A DNA stretch of 64,000 nt from a virus. Each line of letters starts with the position of its first letter. The first letter of the stretch is position 1. Shown piece by piece: positions 27,101 through 35,998 of this stretch. The translations under genes were made by a program, and so were the position numbers. The notes under the pieces are model-generated. The model had not been told where the DNA came from. It ran no database searches and saw only the letters and a list, made by a program, of their open reading frames with translations. Where the stretch lies: IMG/VR virus record IMGVR_UViG_3300032268_001411, positions 1-64,000 of that record. One strand, written 5' to 3'.

Positions 27101-28888
27101 TTATCTTTTGAATACCCATTTTTCTTGACCACAAGAATAAACTCTGTAATAACCAATCTCTTGTAAAATTTGCGATTCTGATTTATTTTTATCATATCCC
27201 ATTTTAATCAATCTTTTCTTATTAAAATTGAATCTATGTTTTCTTATACCATCAACTATCCAAAAATAATTAGGTTTAGAAAGACTCACTTTTTTGAAAC
27301 CCAATTTCTGATATAAGTTACCACTGAATAATGATATGTCAGAATAAGAAATTATCTCATTCACTTCATAGTTTTTAAGAAAGTGTGAAAATAATTTAGA
27401 GGCAGCACCAATTACATTATAATTTATCCTATTGCAAAATCTAATTAGCTCATATTCCCTTTTAGAGTTTGTAAACCTCCAACCAAATGTCATTAGACTA
27501 ACTAATTCATTATTAAAGTATAACCCAAGTTTAAGTTGAGAAGGACTTGAGCCTTGTATATGATTACTATTTAGAAATTGTGAAGAATCATTAGAATCTA
27601 CTAACTTTATCTCACATTTCCTAGCATAAATTTTATTATCTAGGAGATTTAATTTGTTTAAGATTATTGATTTAGTTATATCCCTTTTATATTTCCAATC
27701 GTCTTCCCAAATATGCAGAAGATGTATATCTTTTTCTTTACATTTAAATGTCTTATCTCTATGATAATATTTATCTAAATAAATTTCTGAGTGCCAATAA
27801 ACACCATTCATTTCAATAGCCAATTTATAATCAGGTAAATAAATGTCTAATTCTTTACCTTCTAAAATACTCCTATCTTTTTTATTGTAGCTTAAATTCA
27901 ATGAATTTAAAAAATCTTGTATCTCTAATTCCATATTTGAGTGTCCAAGGTTAATGTCTAAACATTTTGTACATATACAAATTTTCAAATTGTGTCTTGA
28001 ATATAGTAAATCTCTATTAATTTTGAAATTACGGCTACACTCTTTATGGAATATTTCAAAATTTGAGTTCCGATAATCAATAATCTCAAAACCTTCACCT
28101 ATCAAGTTTTCATATCTTAACTTGGTAAGATTCTCTCTATTATTTCTTAGTTTATTCTTAAATTCTTCTGTTTTTGAATAGTGTTCTACACCCCAATTTT
28201 CGATAGAAGTTTCCTTGACTTTCTCTCTATATTCTAATGACTGAGAGTAATTATCTACACCCCATCTACTTTGAGATATTTCTTTGATTTTAGATTTGAA
28301 TTCTGTTGTTTGTGAATATCTTTTCACACCATAGTTATCCAAAAAAGACTTAGTAGTCTTTTCTTTTATGTCTATATTTTGTTGTGGATACTCTACACCA
28401 AACTTTTCTAAATTTGATTTTTTAATTTTTTCTTTGTGTGTTGTAGATTTGAAAGTATTATCTACACCGAAGTTTTTTAGACATGTATTCTTATATTTCT
28501 CTTTGAATTCTTCAGTTTTTGAAAAATGATCGACACCATAGGTATCCAACAGACTATTTTTAAGTTTATCTTTTATTTCTTCTGATTGCATTGGGTTTTC
28601 AACACCCCATTTTTCTAAACAGGTTTCCTTACGTTTGATATTATTACATTTGTTACAAAAGTATTTTTCTTTTAAACCCTCTGTATATTCATAGTAGAAT
28701 CTGAATTCATTGCTCTTTTCCACACCGCAATTATCACATATTGATGTGATAATTGTGGTAGATCCGGGCATTAAATCTTCAATTTTTACCTGTATTGGTT
28801 TTTTGAATTGTATATCATATCCCTTTCTTTTGAAATGTTCAAAATTAGTCCTATGACCCCTAATTTCTATATAGATTTCTTTTATCAT
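27101..28888 (-). CDS. Free-standing homing endonuclease with seven tandem WG/YG repeats
   Basis: 595 residues. The order is: an N-terminal zinc ribbon (CDNCG, then FCNKCNN), seven consecutive units of about 23 residues each carrying [W/Y/F]GV plus a hydroxyl/Glu/Lys pattern (for example KWGVENPMQSEEIKDK, NWGVEHYSKTEEFKNK), a second zinc ribbon-like region (CSRNFKIN, ICTKC), the EDxHD nuclease core (ELDIYLPDYKLAIEMNG, YWHSE, LLHIWEDDW), and a GNAT-like C-terminus (FLNSNHIQG, ISYSDISLFSGNLYQKLGF). The repeats are probably a modular DNA-binding array. The gene sits between the HAD gene and the late sigma factor gene, with a leader-less style promoter element 5 bases before its ATG. Confidence 0.75.
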   Translation of the reverse strand: MIKEIYIEIRGHRTNFEHFKRKGYDIQFKKPIQVKIEDLMPGSTTIITSICDNCGVEKSNEFRFYYEYTEGLKEKYFCNKCNNIKRKETCLEKWGVENPMQSEEIKDKLKNSLLDTYGVDHFSKTEEFKEKYKNTCLKNFGVDNTFKSTTHKEKIKKSNLEKFGVEYPQQNIDIKEKTTKSFLDNYGVKRYSQTTEFKSKIKEISQSRWGVDNYSQSLEYREKVKETSIENWGVEHYSKTEEFKNKLRNNRENLTKLRYENLIGEGFEIIDYRNSNFEIFHKECSRNFKINRDLLYSRHNLKICICTKCLDINLGHSNMELEIQDFLNSLNLSYNKKDRSILEGKELDIYLPDYKLAIEMNGVYWHSEIYLDKYYHRDKTFKCKEKDIHLLHIWEDDWKYKRDITKSIILNKLNLLDNKIYARKCEIKLVDSNDSSQFLNSNHIQGSSPSQLKLGLYFNNELVSLMTFGWRFTNSKREYELIRFCNRINYNVIGAASKLFSHFLKNYEVNEIISYSDISLFSGNLYQKLGFKKVSLSKPNYFWIVDGIRKHRFNFNKKRLIKMGYDKNKSESQILQEIGYYRVYSCGQEKWVFKR

Positions 28889-28893
28889 ATAAT

Positions 28894-28904
28894 CTATATA
28901 TTAG
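28894..28904 (-). promoter_or_regulatory. CTAATATATAG promoter-like element
   Basis: Minus-strand element five bases before ATG 28888. Confidence 0.35.
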
Positions 28905-28927
28905 AATTTCAAACGAAGTTTTGCCAA

Positions 28928-29342
28928 TTAAATAGAATGTAAACCCTGTCCATCATTCGAACTCTCAATAGAAATAAGGCGAATAAGATGTTCAGCATCG
29001 CCTTTTTTCTTATATAAGTCGTTGTAACCCTTTGCTAATCCCCTCTTGAATATCTCTGTGAAGTAAGCGAAAGCGTTGTCAGATTTTTCTTCATTAAAGT
29101 TGTACCAGCTTGAGAACATATGTAAGAGACCGGTTTGATAGCAATCCATTCTATCATCGTTATTATAGTATCTCATTTTCTTGATTGTTCTTTTGGCTAA
29201 AATTTCAAGCATCAATTTTGATTTATTGGTAAGTTTACCTTGAGCTTTACTGATTATTATTTCGACATATAAGTCTTTATTATGTAAGTAGATAAGGTTA
29301 AAATTATTTTTTATAGGAAAATTTAAATCCTTTTTCTTTCAT
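28928..29342 (-). CDS. 55: Late-transcription sigma factor gp55-like, with an apparent +1 frameshift near the start
   Basis: The frame from 29337 down to 28928 reads LIYLHNKDLYVEIIISKAQG, then MLEILAKRTIKKMRYYNNDD, QTGLLHMFSSWYNFNEEKSD and AYFTEIFKRGLAKGYNDLYK. This follows T4 gp55 region by region (NNKELLQAII, QEMIADGIEA, FDETKYKNPHAYITQ). gp55 directs RNA polymerase to late promoters together with the sliding clamp. The likely start ATG 29342 (MKEKGFKFSYKK) is in another frame and hits a stop; one A too many in the A6 run at 29307-29312 would explain it. In-frame ATG 29212 would give only about 94 residues and lose the conserved N-terminus. Programmed shift, mutation or sequencing error cannot be separated here. 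Confidence 0.75.
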
Positions 29343-29466
29343 GTTATATCGTACATTTTTTATTTGTTTATCTTTGTTTTAAAAATTTATATATTTGTAA
29401 AAATATCTTTTTAAGATTACAACCTTTCGTTGATTTATAAATATTACTTTTACTAAATTTAAATAT

Positions 29467-29784
29467 ATGAAAAAAGTTTTTGCACAAATTTGGGAAGAAT
29501 CTGAACTAGGGCAGGGCACAAAAGAAGATGGGATATCACTACATTTAACATTCGATAATGCTAAAAATTACATTAAATCTGTTTACAAAGATAGAGATTC
29601 TGTAGAAGTACCCAATTCATACGAAAGAGTTGTTGGTGAAATAATTGAAATCAAGATTTCGAATTCACTATACAAAGAATTAAATAAAACTAAATTGGGA
29701 ATTAGGATTCCACAGCATTCCTTAACGAATCTTAAAAATTTGGGAGAGATAAAATTTATTTATGATGACAATCTTTACTACTAG
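29467..29784 (+). CDS. Hypothetical protein
   Basis: 105 residues, not recognised. Mixed strands and helices (FAQIWEESELGQGTKEDGIS, then SYERVVGEIIEIKISNSLYK). Its 3' end overlaps the start of a membrane-protein gene by 23 bases in another frame, so both are probably translated from one message. A 120-base AT-rich stretch separates it from the divergent gp55 gene and holds its presumed promoter. Confidence 0.55.
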   Translation: MKKVFAQIWEESELGQGTKEDGISLHLTFDNAKNYIKSVYKDRDSVEVPNSYERVVGEIIEIKISNSLYKELNKTKLGIRIPQHSLTNLKNLGEIKFIYDDNLYY

Positions 29785-30127
29785 TCTTTTTAATCTATTA
29801 ATCCTACTTTTTATTTGGGTTGAAATATTTGGATTCCTTAATAGGGGTAGAGTTTATAGAAAATTTGATTTTCAAGAAATTGAAAATTATAATCCAAAAC
29901 TCTACCTGTTTTTTTACGCTTCAAAAATTACATATTTAATTTTTATACTAATAGGGTTCTTCACAAACTATTACATCTATTCTATTATACTTTTCTCTTT
30001 AGGATTTTTCAGATATTTTGCCATTAGGACAAAAAAGAATATCCTTATAAATCTTTATGATTTTTTGAATCCATTTATCAGTAGTATAATACTGATTATT
30101 ATTTTGTGCCAAGAATTTTTTCGGTAA
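29762..30127 (+). CDS. Small integral membrane protein
   Basis: 121 residues with three or four hydrophobic segments: residues 5-24 (TSLFNLLILLFIWVEIFGF), 48-70, 70-88 and about 100-117 (FISSIILIIILC). Loops are short and basic. No family recognised; holin or superinfection-exclusion functions are conceivable but unsupported. It overlaps the preceding gene by 23 bases and converges on the gp4-like gene with a 29-base overlap. Confidence 0.55.
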   Translation: MMTIFTTSLFNLLILLFIWVEIFGFLNRGRVYRKFDFQEIENYNPKLYLFFYASKITYLIFILIGFFTNYYIYSIILFSLGFFRYFAIRTKKNILINLYDFLNPFISSIILIIILCQEFFR

Positions 30128-30608
30128 TTATTATAAACTCAAATCCCTTTCTTTGGCAATAGTCAATCATATAACTCCATTTACTTAAATTTTTGTTATA
30201 CATTTTCAGTGCATATTCAAAGTTCTTCAACTGTTTAGCACTTGGATTCGGTTTTAATACTGGCTCAACTGTTTCTGAGTATGGCTTTACCTCAGCTACA
30301 ACTTTTGAGATAGATCCATCCTCTCTTTTTAATTCATAATAAAAATCTGGATAGTATGTGTGATCAGTTGTTTTATATTCTTGTGATTCTGAAACCCATT
30401 CAGTTTTAGAGTAGGGTATTTTAAGATGTTCCGCTGCCCAATTTATAATCTTAGAATTGTTATCTAAGTAAATCATCATTTTCTGTTCCAAACCAGAACG
30501 ATAATATAGACCACCTTGAGAATTTAGTTTTATTACTTTATCTTTATTTACTGGTGTAAATAAACCCTGGTGGTACCTGTTTGATTGTTTCGGAGCGCTA
30601 TTCAACAT
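30099..30608 (-). CDS. 4: Head completion nuclease, T4 gp4-like
   Basis: 169 residues. It tracks T4 gp4 closely: YRSGLEQKMMIYLDNNSKII (T4 YRSLWERRMMKYCD), then IPYSK, YYPDFYYEL, VVAEVKPYSETVEP and FEYALKMYNKNLSKWSYMID. The D...EVK residues form a PD-(D/E)XK-type nuclease core. In T4, gp4 completes DNA-filled heads before tail joining. It lies next to the gene at 30655 in divergent orientation, as T4 gene 2 neighbours gene 4. Confidence 0.85.
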   Translation of the reverse strand: MLNSAPKQSNRYHQGLFTPVNKDKVIKLNSQGGLYYRSGLEQKMMIYLDNNSKIINWAAEHLKIPYSKTEWVSESQEYKTTDHTYYPDFYYELKREDGSISKVVAEVKPYSETVEPVLKPNPSAKQLKNFEYALKMYNKNLSKWSYMIDYCQRKGFEFIIITEKILGTK

Positions 30609-30654
30609 ATTTCAGTATCTATTTTTAAATATATATCTAAAAAATAGGTTTCGA

Positions 30655-31344
30655 ATGGGAGAATTATTAGAAAGATCAAAACTTGGTGAATTGGTATATG
30701 GTGCTGGACTATTGGAAAACTACAAAAATAATTCACTATATTTTTTTAGCAAGTTCAAGGAGTCCGATAAATTTGTGACTAGTATCAATCCGAAGAATAT
30801 TCAACCAGGCGGGTTTTATTTCTTTCATTACAAGGATGACTCGAATTGGATGAAGTACTCACCATTATTTGTAATTGATTTTAAGAAATTTAGCAATATA
30901 CTTCTGGTATATGCCATAAATCTAAACTTCTTACCAATTGAGCTAAGATTTACTATATTTGATAAATTCATAACCGAAGACGATTTAGATAAAGATAGAC
31001 TTCTTGATGTTGATTTTGACGGTGTTTATAAGGAACTAAGAAGTTTGGGATTTGAATACGCAATAGTGGAGTACAATTTTGCACAAATCAAACTCTGTCA
31101 TAAAATAAATATGGAACTTAGTCCAAGATTCCTATACTCCGGACATCCAATCAATAAATATGATCCAAAAAAACTATATTCAATTTGGCAAGCTAAACTC
31201 GAACACAGGACTGAGAGAGATAGCGAGATGTCCACATTGCTTGTCAATGATTTTCTAAAAATGAAAGACGAAGCCTATCAGGAGTTATCAGCACTCAAAG
31301 GACACGTAGAAAGATTGAGAAGATCAATTAGTAAATATGGATAA
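30655..31344 (+). CDS. Putative virion/head protein next to gp4
   Basis: 229 residues. A central pattern (PGGFYFFHYKDDSNWMKYSP, LFVIDFKKFSNILLVYAINL, then NFLPIELRFTIFD) matches a family I recall in T4-like phages, in which a small beta-domain carries a Tyr/Phe-rich PLF-type motif. DNA end protector gp2 would fit the gene order beside gp4 but I cannot confirm it. The C-terminal 60 residues form a helix with many charges. It has no signal or membrane segment. It may be co-transcribed with the HTH gene at 31397 and portal. Confidence 0.5.
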   Translation: MGELLERSKLGELVYGAGLLENYKNNSLYFFSKFKESDKFVTSINPKNIQPGGFYFFHYKDDSNWMKYSPLFVIDFKKFSNILLVYAINLNFLPIELRFTIFDKFITEDDLDKDRLLDVDFDGVYKELRSLGFEYAIVEYNFAQIKLCHKINMELSPRFLYSGHPINKYDPKKLYSIWQAKLEHRTERDSEMSTLLVNDFLKMKDEAYQELSALKGHVERLRRSISKYG

Positions 31345-31380
31345 AAATAGTGAAAAATATAGAAATGGGACAGGTATATT

Positions 31381-31390
31381 TTATATATAG
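31381..31390 (+). promoter_or_regulatory. TTATATATAG promoter-like element, 6 bases before ATG
   Basis: Recurrent element ending 6 bases before ATG 31397 of the small HTH gene that precedes the portal gene. Confidence 0.4.
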
Positions 31391-31396
31391 TCAAGT

Positions 31397-31552
31397 ATGA
31401 AAGCTAAAGAAGTTTTAGAAAAATATAAAATTACCAGAAGAACCCTTACAAATTGGGTTAAAAGAGGTGTAATTAAAGTCGAGAAAACACCATCTGGTAG
31501 ATATATCTACTTTGATGGAGTAGATAATATTGGAAAAATTGAATCAGAATAA
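31397..31552 (+). CDS. Small MerR-like helix-turn-helix protein
   Basis: 51 residues: MKAKEVLEKYKITRRTLTNW then VKRGVIKVEKTPSGRYIYFD. This is the compact winged helix of MerR/excisionase-type DNA-binding proteins (helix, turn, recognition helix RTLTNWVKRG, and a beta-wing with G-R-Y). It ends three bases before the portal ATG and is the first gene after a promoter-like element, so it could regulate the head operon or act in DNA packaging. The gene is too short for usual ORF cut-offs but is a clear match. Confidence 0.75.
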   Translation: MKAKEVLEKYKITRRTLTNWVKRGVIKVEKTPSGRYIYFDGVDNIGKIESE

Positions 31553-31555
31553 AAT

Positions 31556-33307
31556 ATGGCAGGAAGTTATAACCCACTAAATAATAGAAGTGAGATTGGA
31601 TATGTATCCTCAGCAGTAGAAAACAAGGGATTGTTTAATAGGCTTCTTAGAAGTCTATCGAATTTTGGGATGAAATATGATGATATGTTGATGCGTAATA
31701 CAGTCGGGGTCGGGATAAATGAGGATCCTTATTCGCAAAAGGGCAATTCAATGCTGGATTTTTTCTCACAACGCGCAGTTGCTTCAGTTTTGAATAGAAA
31801 ATCAATACCTTACTTAGATAGATCCTATGCAGACAAGAGAAGAATTCTTAGAGAATACTCTATAAAAGATGAGTTAAGAGATTTTGTTTCGAGAATATCG
31901 GATGAATCTATTATTTATAGCGAAGGTGATTTTTGCTCAGTCAAGCCACTATCAAATGATTACTCACAAGATATTCGTGATAAATATTCAGAATATTTTG
32001 AGATAATTTATAATCGTTATGGATTTGGAGATAATATTACTGCTTGGAATATGATGAAAGATTTTCTCATTGATGGATATGTGGCGATTGAAATAGTTTG
32101 GGATGATAAAAAGAAAAATATAATTGGTTTTAATAGATTAAGACCAGAAACTTTAGTGCCTGGGGGTGAACCAGCTATCGGTACAATTTGGATACAATAT
32201 CCAGAAGATCCACAATTGAGAAGAATTTTCTTAGACTCTCAAATAGTATTCATTTCATATTCTACTCAAAATGATTATTCCGAGACATCATATCTTGAGG
32301 GATTGATAAAGCCTTATAATCAATTAAAGATTATGGAGCAAACAAGAATAATGTTTAATATTGTAAATGCATCAGTTTATCAGAAGTTCACTGTGCCCAT
32401 TAAAGGTTTACCAAGACAGAGAGCTGAAGAACAGGTTGCTCAATTGATTGCTGATTATTCTGAAGAAATCGAATGGGATGACACACTTGGAACAGTTACT
32501 GTCAATGGTAGAAAACATCTACCCTATAATAAACAAATATGGTTTCCAGAAGGTGATGCTGGTACACCAAATATGACACTAGAATCACCTCAGGGTCATA
32601 ATTTAAATGAAAATGATATGTTGACTTGGTTCTTCAACATCTTAAAAAGAGCATCAAAAATACCAATGCAAAGATTTGATAAAGACGGATCTACAGGCGG
32701 TGGAACCGTTTTTGACGATGCCGCTTCTATGACAAGAGATGAGGTCACATTTGCAAATTTTGTAAATCGTTTAAGAGCTAACTACAAAGAATTAATAGTT
32801 AAACCCCTTAAACTTCAGATGTTGATGGAATTCCCTGAGTTAAGAGAGGATGAAATATTTCTTAACCAAGTTGATGTTTTATTTTATTCACATCAGTTAT
32901 TCGAAGAATGGAAAAAAACAGGTATTATGGAAAAAAGAGCTGGTATACTAAGTACACTTTTAGGTATTCAAACCGCAGATGGGCAACCATATTTTCACAT
33001 TGATTACCTTATCGATAAAATTATGAAATTAACACCAGAAGAGAAAGAAGAAAACCAATCTTATTGGCTTAAATCTAAGGCAGGAGGTGGATCGGCTGAG
33101 GGTGCAGAAGGTGGTGATATGGGAGCAGAAGGTGGTGATATGGGTGGTGGCGATATGGGTGCTGGTGATATGGGTGCTGAATCTGGAGCAGCACAAGGCG
33201 GTGCACAAGCCGGTGGAGCTCAGGCAGGGGCTCAGGCAGGCGGAGCACAGGCAGGTGGTGCTCAAGCAGGTGGTGAATCCGGTGGTGGGGGAGAATTTGA
33301 ATTTTAA
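31556..33307 (+). CDS. 20: Portal protein, T4 gp20-like
   Basis: 583 residues (T4 gp20 524). The conserved portal core includes RRILREYSIKDELRDFVSRI, IIYSEGDFCSVKPL, LIDGYVAIEIVWDDKKKNII, LRPETLVPGG, FISYSTQNDYSETSYLEGLI and the wing/stem region GHNLNENDMLTWFFNILKRA. It forms the dodecameric DNA channel at the capsid vertex and docks terminase. The last 75 residues are unusual: repeats rich in Gly, Ala, Met, Asp and Gln (GGDMGAEGGDMGGG, QAGGAQAGAQAGG) ending in GEFEF. The gene begins three bases after the HTH gene and ends in a terminator. Confidence 0.9.
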   Translation: MAGSYNPLNNRSEIGYVSSAVENKGLFNRLLRSLSNFGMKYDDMLMRNTVGVGINEDPYSQKGNSMLDFFSQRAVASVLNRKSIPYLDRSYADKRRILREYSIKDELRDFVSRISDESIIYSEGDFCSVKPLSNDYSQDIRDKYSEYFEIIYNRYGFGDNITAWNMMKDFLIDGYVAIEIVWDDKKKNIIGFNRLRPETLVPGGEPAIGTIWIQYPEDPQLRRIFLDSQIVFISYSTQNDYSETSYLEGLIKPYNQLKIMEQTRIMFNIVNASVYQKFTVPIKGLPRQRAEEQVAQLIADYSEEIEWDDTLGTVTVNGRKHLPYNKQIWFPEGDAGTPNMTLESPQGHNLNENDMLTWFFNILKRASKIPMQRFDKDGSTGGGTVFDDAASMTRDEVTFANFVNRLRANYKELIVKPLKLQMLMEFPELREDEIFLNQVDVLFYSHQLFEEWKKTGIMEKRAGILSTLLGIQTADGQPYFHIDYLIDKIMKLTPEEKEENQSYWLKSKAGGGSAEGAEGGDMGAEGGDMGGGDMGAGDMGAESGAAQGGAQAGGAQAGAQAGGAQAGGAQAGGESGGGGEFEF

Positions 33308-33313
33308 TCAAAA

Positions 33314-33348
33314 TAAAAAAGGGAAAAATTAATTTTTTTCCCTTTTTC
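33314..33348 (+). terminator. Terminator after portal gene
   Basis: Stem AAAAAGGGAAAAA / TTTTTCCCTTTTT type with a TTAA loop. It overlaps the end of the truncated endonuclease ORF on the minus strand. Confidence 0.8.
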
Positions 33349-33739
33349 TTTTTTCTATTATTTCCTTTGATTTTGAAGGGTTATCAACACCCCACTTTTC
33401 AATCATGGTTTCTTTTATTTTATTTTTTATTTTTTTACTTTGTATTGGATATTCAACTCCATGATTTTCTACCAAAGTTTCTTTTCTTTTCTTCTCGGAA
33501 CATTTTCTACAAAAGTAATCACCCCAACGATTTCCATATTTGACATAGTTTTTGAAAATAACTTCTTTAACTACACCACATTTATCACATTTACAATTTA
33601 TTTTATAATGACTACCCGAAGTTAATAATTCTATTGGTATAACTAAATTTTCACCAAGAGTTACATCGTAACCAAGTTCTTCATAATATCCGAAATTTGA
33701 TTCGGTTATTTTTACCAATATTTCTCTCGTTAGTATCAT
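33329..33739 (-). pseudogene. Truncated homing endonuclease (N-terminal remnant)
   Basis: 136 residues with the same N-terminus as the full-length family: a beta-domain (YYEELGYDVTLGENLVIPIE), a zinc ribbon (CKCDKCG, FCRKCSEKKR), and two repeats (NHGVEYPIQSKKIKNKI, KWGVDNPSKSKEIIEKR). It then ends inside the portal terminator; the nuclease core and GNAT-like domain are missing. It looks like a gene cut off by deletion, perhaps during invasion next to the portal. Its ATG overlaps the stop of the gene upstream (33736-34215). Confidence 0.7.
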
Positions 33740-34215
33740 TTTTTTAATGAGTAGTGATAGGATTCTGTCCCACTTATAAACTTTACATTTAGATCTATAT
33801 CAAATGTAATGATTTTTTCTTCTGAGTTATATATGGGAACAAGCTCTAGCTCTAACTCATCCTTTTTCAAATTTTGTAGTGGTCTCCCAATTGCAGTATT
33901 CAATATTTTTATACCTGCCCAAAATTCACCATCCTCAAAAGATATTTCAGTTATAACGTGAGAAGCATAATATTGACTTATATCATTTCTTGTACCAGAA
34001 CCTTGATAAGTTGAACCATAACGTGTATTATCTATTGAAATCGAACCGAGTCTTTGAAATTTATCTTCACCACTTACATTTTCTTCTAAAGAAAAAATTT
34101 CATTTATAAACTCATCTCTCCTTAACATTATAGCAACTTCATTAGAATAATTTCTAATGAATTCCCACATATCTGATTCGAAATTTTCTCCGGTTTGTCT
34201 AATTTTTATTTTCAT
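33736..34215 (-). CDS. Hypothetical protein, possibly prohead-protease-like beta domain
   Basis: 159 residues. A central segment (SHVITEISFEDGEFWAGIKI, then LNTAIGRPLQNL) resembles the strand-turn of prohead proteases (ILDTDAGRKVKAL in T4 gp21, and LLNTYWGKEAKSL in the protease at 35999), but no catalytic Ser/His pair is obvious. The rest is beta-rich (IITFDIDLNVKFISG). It lies between two endonuclease genes in the head-gene block. The function is unknown and the resemblance may be coincidental. Confidence 0.5.
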   Translation of the reverse strand: MKIKIRQTGENFESDMWEFIRNYSNEVAIMLRRDEFINEIFSLEENVSGEDKFQRLGSISIDNTRYGSTYQGSGTRNDISQYYASHVITEISFEDGEFWAGIKILNTAIGRPLQNLKKDELELELVPIYNSEEKIITFDIDLNVKFISGTESYHYSLKK

Positions 34216-34216
34216 T

Positions 34217-35845
34217 TTATAAATTTAATTCCCACTTAATTTTACCACAGTCCCAAATTTTTGGTATCTCTAATTTCGATTCTGATATTCCAGTTACAGA
34301 TTTCTTAAAATTAGATTTGTGTACTCTCCTTTCACCTACTACATATTTATAATCCGGTTCACTTTCACTCACTTTCTCAAAATTTAACTTCTGATATAAA
34401 TTTCCTCTACTCCAATCTTTGTCTGCATAACTAATTATTCGTTTTGGTTTCAAATTATCTAAAAAAAATTTCAAAAGTTTAGAAGCCCCACCAATTATAT
34501 TATGTTCCAATTTATTACAAAATCTATTCAGATTCCACTCGTACTGAGACATTTTCTTACGACCTTCCCATTTATCAAATGTCATCAAAGAAACTAATTC
34601 TTCATTGTAAAATAAACCTAATTTGATATTTGAATTAACATGACCTTGAATGTGATTATTATTCAAAAATTCTCTAACTAATGTAATATCCTTTATTTCA
34701 ACAACCTTACACTTTCTAGCGAATATTTTTTTGTTGATTCCAATCAAACTTTTTATTTGACTTTTGATAATTTCACCCTTTTGTTTCCAATCATCCTCCC
34801 AAATATGAATCAATCTTATTCCATTTTTTTCAAAAAAATTTGATTTATTAAGATGAAAACTTTTATCTTTATATCTATCTGAATGCCAATAAATACCATT
34901 CATTTCGAACCCTAATTTTAATTCTGGTAAATAAATGTCTATTTCTGCCCTATCTATTTTAAAATTTTGAATTATTTCACCATTGTAAATTGATTTGATA
35001 TAATTAAAGAGTTTGATTTCTTGTCCAGATTGATTCTTACCTATTGGGTTACAAACGGTACATATTTCAGTGTTAGTTTCTCTTCTTTTATAGAAGAGAA
35101 CTCTATTAATCGAATATTTTGAATTGCAACTATTGCAAAAAATATTATAAAATTCATTTTCTATTGATATCAATTTATCAATTTTTTCAAAGGATTTTTT
35201 TGATAGTGTATTTTTTAATGAGGTTTTTATTTTATCAATTACAAATTCATTTTTTGACGGTGCTTCACTCCCCCATTTTTCTATATTTTTTTTGATACTT
35301 TTTTCTTTGAAATAAACTGATTGAAATAAATAATCACATCCATATTTTACTCTATTGGAGTTAATTTGATTTTTTTTGAAATCATCTGACCTGAATATAT
35401 AATCTACACCATTATTTCTTATTGATGTTTTAACCTTTTTAATCTCAATTGAATTTAATTGTGACACATTTTCAACACCCCATTTTATTTTATTAGTTTC
35501 AATTCTTTTTCTATTTACTTCTTCTTTATCTAATTTAGAAAAACTCTCTTTTATTTTTTCTTTTACTTTTTCTGACTGTGAAATAAATTCAACGCCAAAC
35601 TTTTCTAAATTAGTCTTTTTAGTTTTTTCTTTGGTAGATTCTAACTGAAAAACATTTTCGACTCCATACTTCTCTAAGTTATTCTTTTTTAGTTTACATT
35701 TTCTACATAAATATTCACCATCTATATATCCATAAGAAGTATAGAGTTTGAACTCTAAGCTCTTTTCTATCTCACAAATATCACACTTCACCTCAATTTC
35801 TTTTTTACTCCACTTTCCTAAACCACCTATATCACTTAGAATCAT
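34217..35845 (-). CDS. Free-standing homing endonuclease, EDxHD/Vsr-like
   Basis: 542 residues. Zinc ribbon at the N-terminus (CDICE, LCRKCK), six repeats carrying [Y/F/W]G (KYGVENVFQLE, KFGVEFISQSE, KWGVENVSQLN, NNGVDYIFRSD, KYGCDYLFQSV, KWGSEAPSKNE), a second Cys pair region (FCNSCN, ICTVCN), nuclease core (EIDIYLPELKLGFEMNG, YWHSD, LIHIWEDDW), and a GNAT-like C-terminal domain (FLNNNHIQG, ISYADKDWSRGNLYQKLNF). It lies just upstream of the protease-scaffold gene on the other strand. It ends one base before the 34215 gene start, so transcription probably runs through. Confidence 0.75.
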   Translation of the reverse strand: MILSDIGGLGKWSKKEIEVKCDICEIEKSLEFKLYTSYGYIDGEYLCRKCKLKKNNLEKYGVENVFQLESTKEKTKKTNLEKFGVEFISQSEKVKEKIKESFSKLDKEEVNRKRIETNKIKWGVENVSQLNSIEIKKVKTSIRNNGVDYIFRSDDFKKNQINSNRVKYGCDYLFQSVYFKEKSIKKNIEKWGSEAPSKNEFVIDKIKTSLKNTLSKKSFEKIDKLISIENEFYNIFCNSCNSKYSINRVLFYKRRETNTEICTVCNPIGKNQSGQEIKLFNYIKSIYNGEIIQNFKIDRAEIDIYLPELKLGFEMNGIYWHSDRYKDKSFHLNKSNFFEKNGIRLIHIWEDDWKQKGEIIKSQIKSLIGINKKIFARKCKVVEIKDITLVREFLNNNHIQGHVNSNIKLGLFYNEELVSLMTFDKWEGRKKMSQYEWNLNRFCNKLEHNIIGGASKLLKFFLDNLKPKRIISYADKDWSRGNLYQKLNFEKVSESEPDYKYVVGERRVHKSNFKKSVTGISESKLEIPKIWDCGKIKWELNL

Positions 35846-35964
35846 AAGACTGAATTATTTTTATCAAATTAACCATACACTATATATAAAAATAAATCAT
35901 TTGTTTCATTGGTATTTTATTTATCCATAAAAAATCCACCTTTATTTTTTTTCGGTTTTTTACA

Positions 35965-35974
35965 TTATATATAC
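35965..35974 (+). promoter_or_regulatory. TTATATATAC promoter-like element
   Basis: Recurrent element 24 bases before the ATG (35999) of the protease-scaffold gene. The 150-base gap between divergent genes holds nothing else obvious. Confidence 0.4.
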
Positions 35975-35998
35975 AAATATAAAAATAATTATGCCTTA

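Noticed and set aside
33029-33332. ORFs on the opposite strand and in other frames over the portal tail
   Set aside because: They arise from the GC-richer Gly/Ala repeat of the portal gene and have no promoter or recognisable content.
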